Shown here one piece after another: positions 22,531-33,136 of a stretch of DNA of 64,000 nt. The DNA is from Metarhizium brunneum (Eukaryota; Ascomycota; Sordariomycetes; Hypocreales; Clavicipitaceae): assembly GCF_013426205.1 (NCBI RefSeq), contig NC_089423.1:4526001-4590000 (forward strand). Reading direction: 5' to 3'. A program made the position numbers and the translations under genes. The notes under the pieces were generated by a model. That model was given only the letters and a program-made list of their open reading frames with translations, was not told the origin of the DNA and did no database searches. Numbering within the stretch: position 1 is the first letter of the stretch; every line of letters starts with the position of its first letter.

Positions 22531-24360
22531 CTCTGGGCTTGGCCAAGCAGCAAGACTCCTCTTTCCCTTATCTTGTCAATGCCCGTACTCCGTACAATAA
22601 ATAGATCTGGGGCAGGTCACGTATTGCTCAGCTAGCCGAGGCTTGTGGTGACATTCGATAGGCTTGGATCTACCTTAGGTACTTAAGTGCCTACCTGTAC
22701 CTTGGACTTCAACACGGGTTGACCACTTGAGCACATTGTCATCTACTCAAGTAAGTAGTAGACGAATTTGCGTTTCCCCCCCAATTTATTTTACATTTCA
22801 GCCGTTCAGAACGTTAATGGCTACCTGCTCAAATACAAGTAGGTATGGGTTCATTGATGTTCTTGGCAACGTGTCGGAATCCTGTGTCTGCTTCTGCGTC
22901 GTCGTCTGCGCCGTACGACATTTCACTACACCATTTCAAGTTCAATCCCCATGGCCAAAGTACCTCCCCTGGTACTGTCGGGGACGTAGGGACGTCTTCG
23001 CGCGACGGCAGCGTGGGTGGTCGGGGAAGTACTTCCGCTCCACTCTCGACTTGAATGTTCCGCGCCCGAGTTAGCGCCAACTGCAAGTCAACTGCACGTC
23101 AACACTTGAGCGCCAAGCTCTGGAGTCGACAAGCTTGGTGGCCGCACGACTGGACGGACAAGATCGAGATGGCCAGCCCTGGACATTTGGCACGCCATCT
23201 TTTTCGCAACTGACAGGAGGCTGGCGATCCCACGGGTCCCATGTTCCGTGTTCGATTGCACGAGCAGGTGGGCAGCTTGGCCTGACACTATTCTGGTACC
23301 TCAGGTCCCTCCTGCCTTGGTATGTGAAATGTTGCGCACACTTGGTTACCCGACTTGACTCGAATATTTTCTCAAGCAACGCCCCACAAACATCGACAAT
23401 GATGCATTTGGGTAAAGCATAGACTCAGCGCTGGGCAACATGGAAACGAAGCCCACCACGTCTGTCCGCCATGTCCTTGATACCCAGGACATACTTTATC
23501 GATTGATCCTTGCCGGCTCCGGTGCCTCTGGCCCGGTGCGCCCGCCGCCAGCCCCAGCTGGGTCCTTGTCGCCACCGCAGTCGTGCATTCGGATTTTGCT
23601 ACGGAATACTTGTAAAAGGAGGTTCGGCAGGCGTTTTGTTTTGTCAGCCGTAAATTAATTAATTAGAAAAAACCCCGCCTGCACTCTAGATATTAATGCA
23701 TTATTCATAGCAACTGGCACTCCATACGGTATTCGTGCTCTTTCTGCATACCGTTGACACAAAGACCTGACTGACCTGACTTCCCCTGGCAGTCATGGCT
23801 CCTCAAAGTGCCCTCGTCTCTCAGTGGCCTACACACTGTACCCCGGCCCACCTCTTGTACTTACCAGGCCCCCCAGTTGCCATCCATCCGTCTGGTTAGT
23901 CGAATGGTGCTTTTCCACAATCTAGGCGACTCGTTCAAATCCACAATCTCACTTTGTTCATCTGTCGTCGACTCTCCCGTCTGTCCCTCAGTCCCTTCAC
24001 CTCACCATCGCCAATTCCTCATTTTCGCGTCAAGCCACGACCCTATATACTGCCCAGGCCATTGGCGACCGACCTTGCGCCCCCCCGAGCTGTTGACGCC
24101 GACGACTTCTCACTGTGGAGCTTGTACCGGAAACCCTCCCCCCGGTAACGACGACCAGGTGCAGACATCATCGCCGACCGAAGCCGAGTATACCTCGCCT
24201 CTCCTCTGCCATTCCCTCCCGCGGATTGCCTTTGCTAGGCAAGACGAGACAGACATAGCAAGTCTTTCCGTCCGGCCTCCGGGCGCATACAGAAACACTC
24301 GCCACCGGCGACGAACCTTTGGGCTTCGGTCCGGCGCAATCATCCTCTCCCAACCCGACA

Positions 24361-26539
24361 ATGTCGGGAAGCGAGGTGCCCGCTGCCACTGGCGGTAGCA
24401 ACAATGCCAGCGAATTCGTACGTCTCTTCTGTTCCCCAATGCCTGTGTCCAATATTCGAATTTCTTCACTGGTTAACTCACTGTTCCCGCAACAGGTTCG
24501 CAAACTCTTTCGGTATTATCCATCCATGACCCTGCTCCTTCTCCTCTCAAGCTAAATGACCGATGGTGCTGATCGCAACTCTCACAGCATGTTGGAGGAC
24601 CCGTCACATCAAGATGTAGCCCGATGGGGGAAAGACGGCGATTCATTCGTCGTGGTAGAGGTGCGACACATGTCTCGTCAATCGTCCTCCAACACCAAGT
24701 GGCCCAAGTGGCGTTTCAAGACTGACAGTATTTCTACTCCGGCATAGGGCGAGAAATTCACCCGATCTATTCTTCCTAAACACTTCAAACACAGCAACAT
24801 GTCCAGTTTTATTCGGCAACTGAACAAATACGATTTTCACAAAGTAAAACCGTCAAGCGACAGCGAATCGTCCAACCCGGGCGGAAATGTATGAAGGCGC
24901 ATTGGACTGTACATCGAGAATGGGATACTCATGACTAACCTCGTCTGCCCTTACAGGTATTGGAGTTTAAGCACCCCTACTTTCGTGCCGACAGCAAGGA
25001 TGGCCTTGACAACATTCGGCGGAAGGCCCCCGCCCCCAGGAAGCCCCAAGTCACCGAGGACTTTACCACGAGCCAGCATGTCAGTGTCGTAACAGAGCAG
25101 TTAACCGCGACGCAGCAGCAGGTTCAGCAACTGCAAGAGTTGTATGCCGAGGTATCCCAGGCCAACCGACTGCTGGTGAGTGAGGTCATGACCTTGCAAA
25201 AGATGGTCAATGCCCAGAAACAGGCACAGTACGAGATGCTCAACTATCTTTCTCCCTACGATGAGAGAAGTCGAGGCATCATGGGACAGTCGATGAATTC
25301 AAACGGCTCCAACGATGTCGAAGATGGCGTGCCGGAACTGCGCAGAGCGCGAGAACTTCTCTCTAGTGTGGCTCCAGACACCGTATCTGACCGAGAACTC
25401 GAGCGTCTTCATGACATCTACGCCGCTCCAACTGAATCCGCGACTCTGATCACGCCCGTCACCATGCCCCTCATGCACGACCCCATGACGGACCTTAGTC
25501 GGTATCCCGTCTACCCGGTGGGACAGACGGTCGGTATTGATCCATTTCAACCTGACCACATTCACAAAATTCCATTCGCGATTCCCAATGAAGGCACCCC
25601 GAGCACCACTTTGTCAAGTGAGACAACCATCTCAGCACCTGCGCCCATCTCTAGTGTGCCGGCAACAACTGGGCTGGGCACGGATCGAGCTACACCCATG
25701 TGGGGTCCGAAAAAGCCGCAGGTTCTTCTGGTCGAAGATGATCAGACTTGCGCCAAGATTGGCATCAAGTTTTTGAATTCGATGGGTTGCGAGGTCGAGC
25801 ATGCTGTAAGTCTTGTAAACCAAAGAGCTCCCTAGTGACGTTGGGACGGTTTCGAGTATCGCCTCTTTAGAACTGCCGATGCTGATTTGTCGCAGCTGAA
25901 TGGCGTTGACGCCGTGACCCGCGTCAGCAATGTAGGCCGGGATCATTTCGACCTGATGTTCATGGACATTATTATGCCGAGGCTCGATGGTGTTTCGGCA
26001 ACCATGTACATTCGCCAACATTGCCCCACGACTCCCATTATTGCGATGACTTCGAATATCAGGCCTGATGAGGTTAACGGATACTTTGAGCATGGTAAGG
26101 ACCCTCCGCAAAGATACGAGACCCCATTAGAAACCCTATCTCCTGGGCACGTAGACTAACGACGCCACGTGAAGGCATGAACGGAGTGTTGGCAAAGCCT
26201 TTCACTAAAGAAGGAATGCTCAAATCAGTCCGGACGCATTTGGCTCATCTCCTCAAGGACCCCCCCGAGCAGTCGGAAGCCGGGTTTATGATGAGCAACG
26301 TTTCTTATGTGGGTGCCGCCCCCCCATCGCTCAAGTTTGAGTCGAGCACGCCGCCTGGAGGTAATAGCTCTGGATGGTCCCCGAGTCACATGGGTCCAAG
26401 CAACGCCGACCAGTGGAATGGTATGATGAATGGGGGGAACCAATACAGTGTAGGCCGTTCCAGCTTCACAGCCACGGATCACGACAGCCCACCTGAGAAG
26501 CGCCAAAGACTCAACGTGTCCCAAGCCAACTATGGTTGA
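24361..26539 (+). CDS. SKN7: Skn7-type transcription factor / two-component response regulator
   Basis: Seven exons (24361-24417, 24496-24512, 24588-24660, 24748-24888, 24957-25805, 25896-26094, 26175-26539) give 566 residues. Exon 2 is only 17 bases. The product is a nuclear transcription factor that receives phosphate from the histidine kinase-Ypd1 relay and acts in oxidative, osmotic and cell-wall stress. The HSF-type DNA-binding domain (about 20-127) reads [47 protein letters not shown] glutamine-rich coiled coil follows (about 150-200). The receiver domain (about 350-475) has the acidic pocket E356/D357/D358, phosphoacceptor Asp403 ([12 protein letters not shown]) and conserved Lys453 (LAKPF). 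The tail is S/G/N-rich with a basic KRQR near the end. Key residues are all intact. Confidence 0.96.
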
Positions 26540-27801
26540 GGGCAAGACCAAGATTTTTTTTTTGAAAAATTTATTTTTGGCGAAATGGAGACTCGAATTC
26601 CTCTCTCCTTTGATGACGAGATTCATTCGGTTTCGATTGCCGTATACCGGAGCCTATTTTAAAAAGCATAAAAAGCACTTTTTCTCGTTGATGTAGCAAC
26701 GAATAATCTGCTCTTCCAGATGGTCCAATTCGATTGGTCGCATGTGGCGTCCAAGTGTTGGTCTCGAATGGGGGTGCTCTTCGCAGAGGAGACGTGATGC
26801 GACACGACGAAATTTGCATGTCGTTTTCAAAACCAAAAGCTTCGAGGTGGTTGTGGCGGGAAGGCGTTTGGATACCGGGACTATTTTTTATTAATGATAT
26901 CCTCGAGATCTCTTGATAATGAAGGCCATTTTTAGATGACGCCGCGTAAGGGAAGAGGAGGGCATTCACATAGGAAGCGACTTGTATACAGAACCTGTGG
27001 AATATGTCAACTTAATTCAAAAGAGAAAGAAAAAAAAGGGAAGCTTGGTATATAGGCGCTGCTAACGTCAACTCACCATTTTTCTTCTTCAATGCATACC
27101 GAGAGTGCTGGAAGTTGCACACATTGACCCAACTGCCTTCCATGATGCCTGACGACGAGCACATGCCTTGTAACAAGTGCTAAATGAAAAAAAAGGCTGG
27201 GCCACAGTTTATAAATTGGGAAGAAGAAGCACCACGAGGCAGCGCCATGGACTGCACCTTTTCCCTCCTTCGGATCACAAGCTATAGCAGAGGCTGGAGT
27301 ATCGAGGATCTTGAAAGTGAGGGGGTGCAAGGGAGAGAGAGGGCATCGGGCAGGCTGATATAATAATAGCGACCAGCTCCAGAGTGTGGCGCCAATCTCC
27401 TGGTCCGGGATCCCGGCTCCGGGCTGATGGTCCATCACGGTCTGGACCGGCGCGTAGGCGGGGTCTGGTCGGAGCCTCGGAGCCACGGCGAAGCGGGTTG
27501 GGCGACCAGACTCATGACAGCAAACACGATGGGGGTTTTTTGCTTTGCAAAGGGAGGGTGGGCACAGACCATTTTTTTTTTTTTTGTTTTGCCGGCCGAG
27601 AAGAAGGGGTGGCTCGGGCCGCTGGGGGGTTCTGGAATTTTTGAGGAGGGCAGGCAGCCTTGTTGACGATGCAATAGTGTGTAGTATATGACGCCGATCC
27701 CCTTTTTTTTTCTTCGCCCACCAGACTGATTGACCCCTTTGGGGAAAACCAGGCACGGGGGTACCGCGTACCTGGGTCGTCGGGCAGCGGCGCAACGGGG
27801 G

Positions 27802-27822
27802 CCGAGTACCGAGTACCGAGTG
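27802..27822. repeat. Tandem repeat (CCGAGTA)3
   Basis: CCGAGTA CCGAGTA CCGAGTG, followed by a further degenerate CCCGAGTG unit. It is intergenic. Confidence 0.8.
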
Positions 27823-28416
27823 CCCGAGTGCGGCGTGGCAGGGGCAAGAATGGTTGCACTCGAGGTGAAACGGACAGGAACGGGCTGGCCACATATTCGT
27901 GTCAAGTAGCCAAGGAAACCGGCTGCTTGCTCGACGCCCCGGAGTCGCTGGGGGTCCAAGGGGAGATTCTAGGCCCCAATACTCTGTTGTGCTCGACAAG
28001 CCAGGGACGCAAGCCGTGCAGGAAAATCGATGCAGTCTCGCCATGGCCTGGCCGTCTGCGGACAACTCCGCGGGGATGCCCGCTGCCAATTGACGTGTTT
28101 ATCAGATGGCACGGATGCTACATGTACGAACGGTGACGACTGCGGCTGGAGAGGGCGACGAGGGATCCGTCCAGATGCGTTTTGACGGCAACGAGAAGCG
28201 GGCCTTTACAGGAAGAATTGGTTCCATGGTCGTGCAGGGTCTCATTTTCTGGAAATTTTGGAGGGGGCACACGGACAAGTCCCGGAGACTCGACGTCTGG
28301 TCCCATCTTGTCTGGCCCCCCGCTGGTGGTGAAGTTTGCCTCTTTGGCAAAACAGCTCCATTTTCCAAATTTCTGAAGAGAAGCAACACACTGCAATTTA
28401 ATTGCACGGGCGGTGC

Positions 28417-28454
28417 AAAAAAAAAAAAAAAAAAGAGAGAGAGAGAGAGAGAGA
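28417..28454. repeat. Compound microsatellite A18-(GA)10
   Basis: Eighteen A residues (28417-28434) are followed directly by GA dinucleotides to 28454. Confidence 0.9.
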
Positions 28455-28680
28455 CGGGCCGCGTCCCAGCCTGTCAGGCGCGCGACTGGTCTCACCCAGC
28501 ATCTTGATGGCCGTGTCAAAAGGCGAGCTGTTGTGATGGTATTACGAACCAGACGGTATTCTAGACCGTGTGATGACGTGCATCTTCTCCAGCTTTGACA
28601 GGTCTCGAATTCGCCAAGAGGCCGCCCTTGAGCGCTGAACTAGGAGATGCGACCCCGAAATACGACCGGGGCTGTTTGTG

Positions 28681-28704
28681 GGACCGTGGGACCGTGGGAC
28701 CGTG
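28681..28704. repeat. Tandem repeat (GGACCGTG)3
   Basis: Three perfect 8-base units lie about 480 bases upstream of the primase start. Function is unknown. Confidence 0.85.
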
Positions 28705-29038
28705 GCAACATACATATTGAACGTGCACGTCACACTTGTGCGCTCTGTGCAACGCGCGAAAGCGCAGAGTGCCTAATTTGACAGAATCACAGAGTTCAAG
28801 GGCAAACGGGCTGTGTCGGCCAGTGCGACCAGGTGCTTGCCGCGAGGAGCAGACTTGTGCTCGAGGACGGCGTATTTTGCGAGATTCAATGTTTGCACAT
28901 TGGCAGGTACTCGACAGCGCTGGCAGTGGCTATTATGTCCATGTCTGTGGCTGATACTCGTGGCAGTGGTTGTGGTTGTGGCTGTGGCTGGTACGTACTA
29001 GTACATACTAGTGAAGCCGTGACAGCCTACATCCATTT

Positions 29039-29065
29039 ACGCGCCCATTTACGCGTCTGACGCGC
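29039..29065. promoter_or_regulatory. Cluster of MluI cell-cycle box (MCB) cores upstream of PRI1
   Basis: Three ACGCG cores occur within 27 bases: ACGCGC at 29039, the perfect MCB ACGCGT at 29051-29056, and ACGCGC at 29060. They lie about 120-145 bases before the primase ATG. MBF binds ACGCGT to activate replication genes at G1/S in yeasts; the same use here is inference. Confidence 0.65.
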
Positions 29066-29183
29066 TTTCTGCTAAACCTCACAACCGATACCGAGTACCC
29101 TCCAGTGTCTTGCGCTTCACCGAACCAACATTCAATCGACTTTGCCATCCGCAGACCATCCCGGCACTCAGTTTAGACCTGAA

Positions 29184-30990
29184 ATGCCACATTCAATCAC
29201 GGGCGCAAAGTCGTCTCCAGGTGCCGTCAAGGACGAACCCATGGACGACTCTGGCGTTGCTAGCCGCATGGGCCCGGCCGCCAGTGACGGCGACGACGTT
29301 GACATGGACCATGATGCAGATGATGTCGCTCTTGTCAAGAAAGAGATCAAGCTTACCGATATGGTTGATACCGACGATTCGGACGACGAAGAGTTTCCTA
29401 GTTCTGCGCCAGTTAAGCAACCGCCCTCCAGCCCACCAGCAAGGATACCATCGCCAACGTAAGTTGCGAGGCCCTTTTTCGATGTGTTACCCTTGAGTCA
29501 TTGAATTGAGACCTCGCTGGGTGATGACTGGTGAGCACAAAAAGTATTGACCAGCCCTATACAGTGACATTGGTGCGTTAAAAGCATCCGATCCCGAGGT
29601 TATGAGGAGTTTCTACCAACGTCTGTTTCCGTGGCGCCAGCTCTTCCAGTGGCTGAATCATAGCCCAACTCCCACCAACGACTTTGGAAATCGAGAATTC
29701 GCCTTCACTCTCCAAAATGACGCGTACCTGCGATATCAGTCGTTTGCAACAGCTGACCTGTGCGTACAGCACCGCTCTTTGGCATCAACACCCCGCCCTT
29801 CTCTGCTTGCCTGTTGCGGTACTAACATGATTCTTCTTGAAGCCTCCGCAAAGACGTCCTCCGTCTCATGCCCTCACGTTTCGAAATCGGCCCCGTGTAC
29901 TCTACAAATCCGCGAGACCGCAAGATGCTCCGCAACTCATCTGCTTTCAAACCACTCGCCAAGGAACTCTGCTTCGATATCGATTTGACGGACTATGACG
30001 ATATCCGAACCTGCTGCGACAAGGCCAACATTTGTAACAAGTGCTGGAAGTTCATGACCATGGCTATCAAGGTTGTCGATGCTGCGCTGCGTGAAGACTT
30101 TGGCTTCAAGCACATCATGTGGGTGTACTCGGGTCGACGTGGTGCCCACGCTTGGGTATGCGATAAGAAAGTTCGCAGTCTAGACGATCAGAAGAGGAAG
30201 GCCATTGCCGGCTATCTTGAGGTTGTCAAGGGAGGAGCGCAAAGTGGCAAGAAGGTCAACGTCCGGAGGCCATTGCACCCTCACTTGGCGTAAGTTTGCA
30301 CTTTGAAGCTTGGCACCTCCGTGACGGGGTTGTTGTTGTTGGGCGAATACTAACAAAGGCCGTAGTCGAAGTCTTGAGATTCTCAAGACCCACTTCCAGG
30401 AAGACGTTCTGGAAGTACAAGACCCCTGGGGCACGGAGGAACGATATGAGAAACTCTTGCAGTTACTTCCCGATCGCAACCTGAACGAATCCCTACGTCG
30501 TAAATGGGATGCCGCCCCTGGAAGAGCTTCAGTATCCAAATGGGCAGACATTGACGCTCTGGCCAAGACTGGCGCTAGCAAGAACCTGGATGCGCGGGCG
30601 CTCCTTGAAGCCAAGCAAGACATTGTCCTTGAATATACCTACCCACGACTCGATATCGAGGTTAGCAAGAAACTCAACCATTTGCTCAAGAGTCCCTTCG
30701 TAGTGCATCCCGGCACCGGCCGTGTCTGTGTGCCAATTGACACGAGAGAACTCGAGGATTTCGACCCCTTGGCAGTTCCTACCGTCCAGGAACTTCTAGG
30801 GGAGATTGATTCTTGGAAAGGAGACGACGGCGCCGCAAGCCAGGACGACAATGGCAAAGGTATCTCGGATTGGGAAAAGACGAGCCTCAAACCGTATGTC
30901 GAATATTTCCGGACATTTGTCAACGGAATCATGAAGGACGAAAGAGATGTGCGGACAAAGAGGGAGCGGGAGGACTTGATGGATTTCTAA
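29184..30990 (+). CDS. PRI1: DNA primase small (catalytic) subunit
   Basis: Four exons, 29184-29458, 29565-29759, 29843-30289 and 30366-30990, encode 513 residues. Introns are GTAAGT-CAG, GTGCGT-AAG and GTAAGT-TAG, all in phase 2. The protein makes RNA primers as part of DNA polymerase alpha-primase in the nucleus. An acidic, low-complexity N-terminal extension of about 95 residues precedes the primase fold. That fold holds FYQRLFPWRQLFQWLN, the REF(A)F motif, and the catalytic Asp pair D202/D204 (ELCFDIDLTDYDD). A zinc-binding CCDKANICNKCW (C214/C215, C221, C224) and VYSGRRGAHAWVCD with the SGRRG-H nucleotide-binding motif follow. Later come LDIEVSKKLNHLLKSPFVVHPGTGRVCVP and a basic tail. 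Triad residues appear intact. The ATG at 29184 was chosen because the frame upstream starts at a non-ATG codon. Confidence 0.97.
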
Positions 30991-31201
30991 CGTTGAACAA
31001 ATAGATGAAGCATGCGTTGTCGGACATGAAATGAAGCCTTCCACGAGGGTCATGCGTGATGCATTTCAGTAAAGGTATTTATCCATTGGCCTTTTGTTTT
31101 GGGATATAACTATAATGAACATGTCTGAAAATTGGCTGGCGTAACCACGAGTCTAATAAATAACACGTATATACCTGGACCTTTTTGTGTCGTTCCCAGC
31201 T

Positions 31202-32536
31202 CTACTTTGGGTCTTGACTATTGCTGCCCTTGGTCTCGTCCTCTCCGTTCTGCTCTCCGTCCTCTTTATTCTTCTTCCCGTCCTCTTTGTTTTTCTCTTC
31301 ATCCTCTTCATCCTCTTTATCCTTCTCTCCGTCCTCTCCGTTCTTCTCTTTATCCTCTCCGCTCTTTTTCCCGTCCTCTTTGTCCTCCTCTCCGTTCTTC
31401 TCTCCACCCTCTTTGTTCTCCTCTCCGTCCTCCCCCTGATCTCCTTGATCCCCGTCTTCACCGCCATTGCCCGTCTTATCCTCATCCCCGTCTGCAATCA
31501 TCTCAAAGCCCTTTCTTTTCGGAATAACACGCATAAACGCCTCGGCCCAGTCCTCGCACTCGAGCCACCGCAACATAATCTCCACGACGTGGTTCGTGGC
31601 GAGAATCTGCCGCGTCCGCAGCTTCATGTACTGCCCTATCGGCAGCCTCGCCGTGCGGATGCCCCTTTCCACGGCTCGTCTGTAACACAGCCCCTTTTCG
31701 CGGTTCTTGTCCACCAGCCCGCCGATGACATAGCTCGTGTTCGGCTCCAGCCTCTCCAGCGTGTAGGGCGACTCGGACGTCAGATAGACCACGTCGGCGT
31801 GCTCGGCGTCGAGCTCGGGCACCGGCCCGGGCAGGGGGAACGGCTCCCTCTCGTCCCTTTCCCACCTGTTGGCCGCCGCCGCGTCGGCACTCCTCTGCAG
31901 GGAGTCTGCCATCTCGCCGCCCTCGGCGGACCTCATGCCCTCCCGCGCCCGCGCCGCCGCGGCCAAGAAGTCGCCCTCCTCCAGGCTGACGCCCTTCCAG
32001 TGGGCGTGCTGGCTCTCCATGGCCGTCTCGAAGCGCTCCCTCAGCTTGCCCCGCCACCCGCTGATCCAGAGGTGCGCCTTGTACTTGAAGTTGCGGTTCT
32101 CCGAGTAGCACCGCGTCACCTGGCTCGACAGCGAGACGCGCTCCTTGTCCGTCATGTAGGCCTCGAAGTCGCAGTCCAGGATGAGCGAGACGGGGACGAG
32201 CCGCGCCGGCGCGCGCTTGGCAAACAGCACGGCAGGGTCGGCTCCCTGGGCCAGCAGCTCTGCTCGCTCCTCGCGGCGCCGGGCCTTGCCGGCCACGCGC
32301 TTCTCTCGCCGGCGTCGCTTGCGGTCCTCCCGCCCGTCCTCCCACTCTTGCGCGCGGCGGAGGCGCTTGAGCGCGTTTTTGGACATGGGCGCCGCTGGCT
32401 CTGCATTTTCTGCTCCGGCTGTGGTTGTTTGGTCTGCTGCTGGTGTGGTGGTTTTGGTGGTGGTGGTTTCTTGGGGTTGTTGCTGGTCGGCTTGCGCCGT
32501 CTGGCCGCTGGTAGTACTGGCTTCGGCAATCTCCAT
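31202..32536 (-). CDS. TRM10: tRNA (guanine-9-N1)-methyltransferase, Trm10 family
   Basis: A single exon of 444 residues. It methylates G9 of tRNAs using S-adenosylmethionine through a SPOUT fold. A Q/T-rich N-terminus (1-50) leads to a very basic helix (SKNALKRLRRAQEWEDGREDRKRRRREKR) that binds tRNA. The catalytic domain (about 110-325) shows LILDCDFEAYMTDKE, SLSSQVTRCYSENR, VVYLTSESPYTLE, YVIGGLVDKNREKG, and the knot region LPIGQYMKLRTRQILATNHVVEIMLRWLE. The last ~115 residues are an acidic/lysine low-complexity tail of GEDGEKNKED-like units. In the antisense frame this tail produces a long spurious open frame. The gene is divergent from the complex I gene, with which it shares about 600 bases. 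Confidence 0.95.
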   Translation of the reverse strand: MEIAEASTTSGQTAQADQQQPQETTTTKTTTPAADQTTTAGAENAEPAAPMSKNALKRLRRAQEWEDGREDRKRRRREKRVAGKARRREERAELLAQGADPAVLFAKRAPARLVPVSLILDCDFEAYMTDKERVSLSSQVTRCYSENRNFKYKAHLWISGWRGKLRERFETAMESQHAHWKGVSLEEGDFLAAAARAREGMRSAEGGEMADSLQRSADAAAANRWERDEREPFPLPGPVPELDAEHADVVYLTSESPYTLERLEPNTSYVIGGLVDKNREKGLCYRRAVERGIRTARLPIGQYMKLRTRQILATNHVVEIMLRWLECEDWAEAFMRVIPKRKGFEMIADGDEDKTGNGGEDGDQGDQGEDGEENKEGGEKNGEEDKEDGKKSGEDKEKNGEDGEKDKEDEEDEEKNKEDGKKNKEDGEQNGEDETKGSNSQDPK

Positions 32537-33136
32537 TGATGTCTCTTTTTTTTCTTCTTCTTTTGGTAGAATGCCTCTGTTAATATCTGGTGAACTTACG
32601 GGTTTCTGCTGGATGTAGTTTCTGGGTTATGCGAATGTTTAATGGTGGACTTTTAAGGGGTGTTCACTCGTCGATGAGTTGTGACTTATATGGAATGGCC
32701 CAAAAGAAAAATTTTGCTGCTTCATGCAGAAGCTTGCTCCGGGATTGATTAACAGGATCGAAATGAACGACGGGCCTGTAACAAGAAAAGTCATATGGCG
32801 GCTGACAAGAAAAGCCGGGCTCAAAATATGAATTTTGCCTGTGTTGAGCCCAATCGCGTGCTGAGCTCACTCACTCACTCACTCACTCACTTGTCGTGTG
32901 AGCACAGGAAGAGTCCGGTAAGAGTAAATTGTTAGTGAGCCTCAGCTTGACCAGTCCTAACCATCCCAGCTAAAAGCGGAGACTCTGGCACCCAAGCTGC
33001 GACCCAGCCAATCTGCATCGTTGAATTGCTCACAAATCACGTGAAGCCATCGTCTTCACCCCAGATCCCGTCTTGACCAGCCTGCGTACAACCAGCTTTC
33101 AAACAGCTCCTCATCAAACCATCGCAGCCCGGCGCC
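32537..33136. promoter_or_regulatory. Divergent promoter region of TRM10 and the complex I subunit
   Basis: 600 bases between two start codons. It contains (CTCA)6 at 32866-32889. A C/T- and CA-rich stretch directly before 33137 looks like a leader. No other gene is seen. Confidence 0.55.
32866..32889. repeat. Microsatellite (CTCA)6
   Basis: Six perfect tetramers, roughly midway between the two divergent start codons. Confidence 0.9.

Larger units (their letters stand above)
19061..24360. other. 5.3 kb gene-poor intergenic region with many short repeats
   Basis: This is the longest gene-free stretch. It contains five copies of the TACGGAGTA motif (19310, 21051, 21066, 21250, 22586), a perfect hairpin at 21050-21075, tandem repeats near 21700-21780 and an (AGAAGC)6 array. 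Many short open frames exist (for example 20397-20786 and 21485-22042), but none shows a domain or splice-consistent extension. The final ~550 bases (about 23800-24360) are C/T-rich and probably the core promoter and long leader of the Skn7 gene. Confidence 0.5.
26540..29183. other. 2.6 kb intergenic region with homopolymers and minisatellites, ending in the PRI1 promoter
   Basis: It contains T14 (27572-27585), (CCGAGTA)3, A18 followed by (GA)10, and GGACCGTG x3. The minus-strand frame 27073-28089 is open only because of lysine/proline-rich low-complexity sequence and was rejected. The last 150 bases carry MluI cell-cycle boxes. Confidence 0.5.

Noticed and set aside
23808..24398. 196-codon frame upstream of SKN7
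   Set aside because: It overlaps the SKN7 start in another frame; composition is that of a C/T-rich leader.
27073..28089. 338-codon open frame on the minus strand
   Set aside because: It is rich in K and P runs from homopolymers and minisatellites, and has no domain or hydrophobic core pattern.
31187..32539. 450-codon plus-strand frame opposite TRM10
   Set aside because: It is antisense to a well-supported SPOUT methyltransferase, and its leucine/serine-rich start mirrors the acidic tail.
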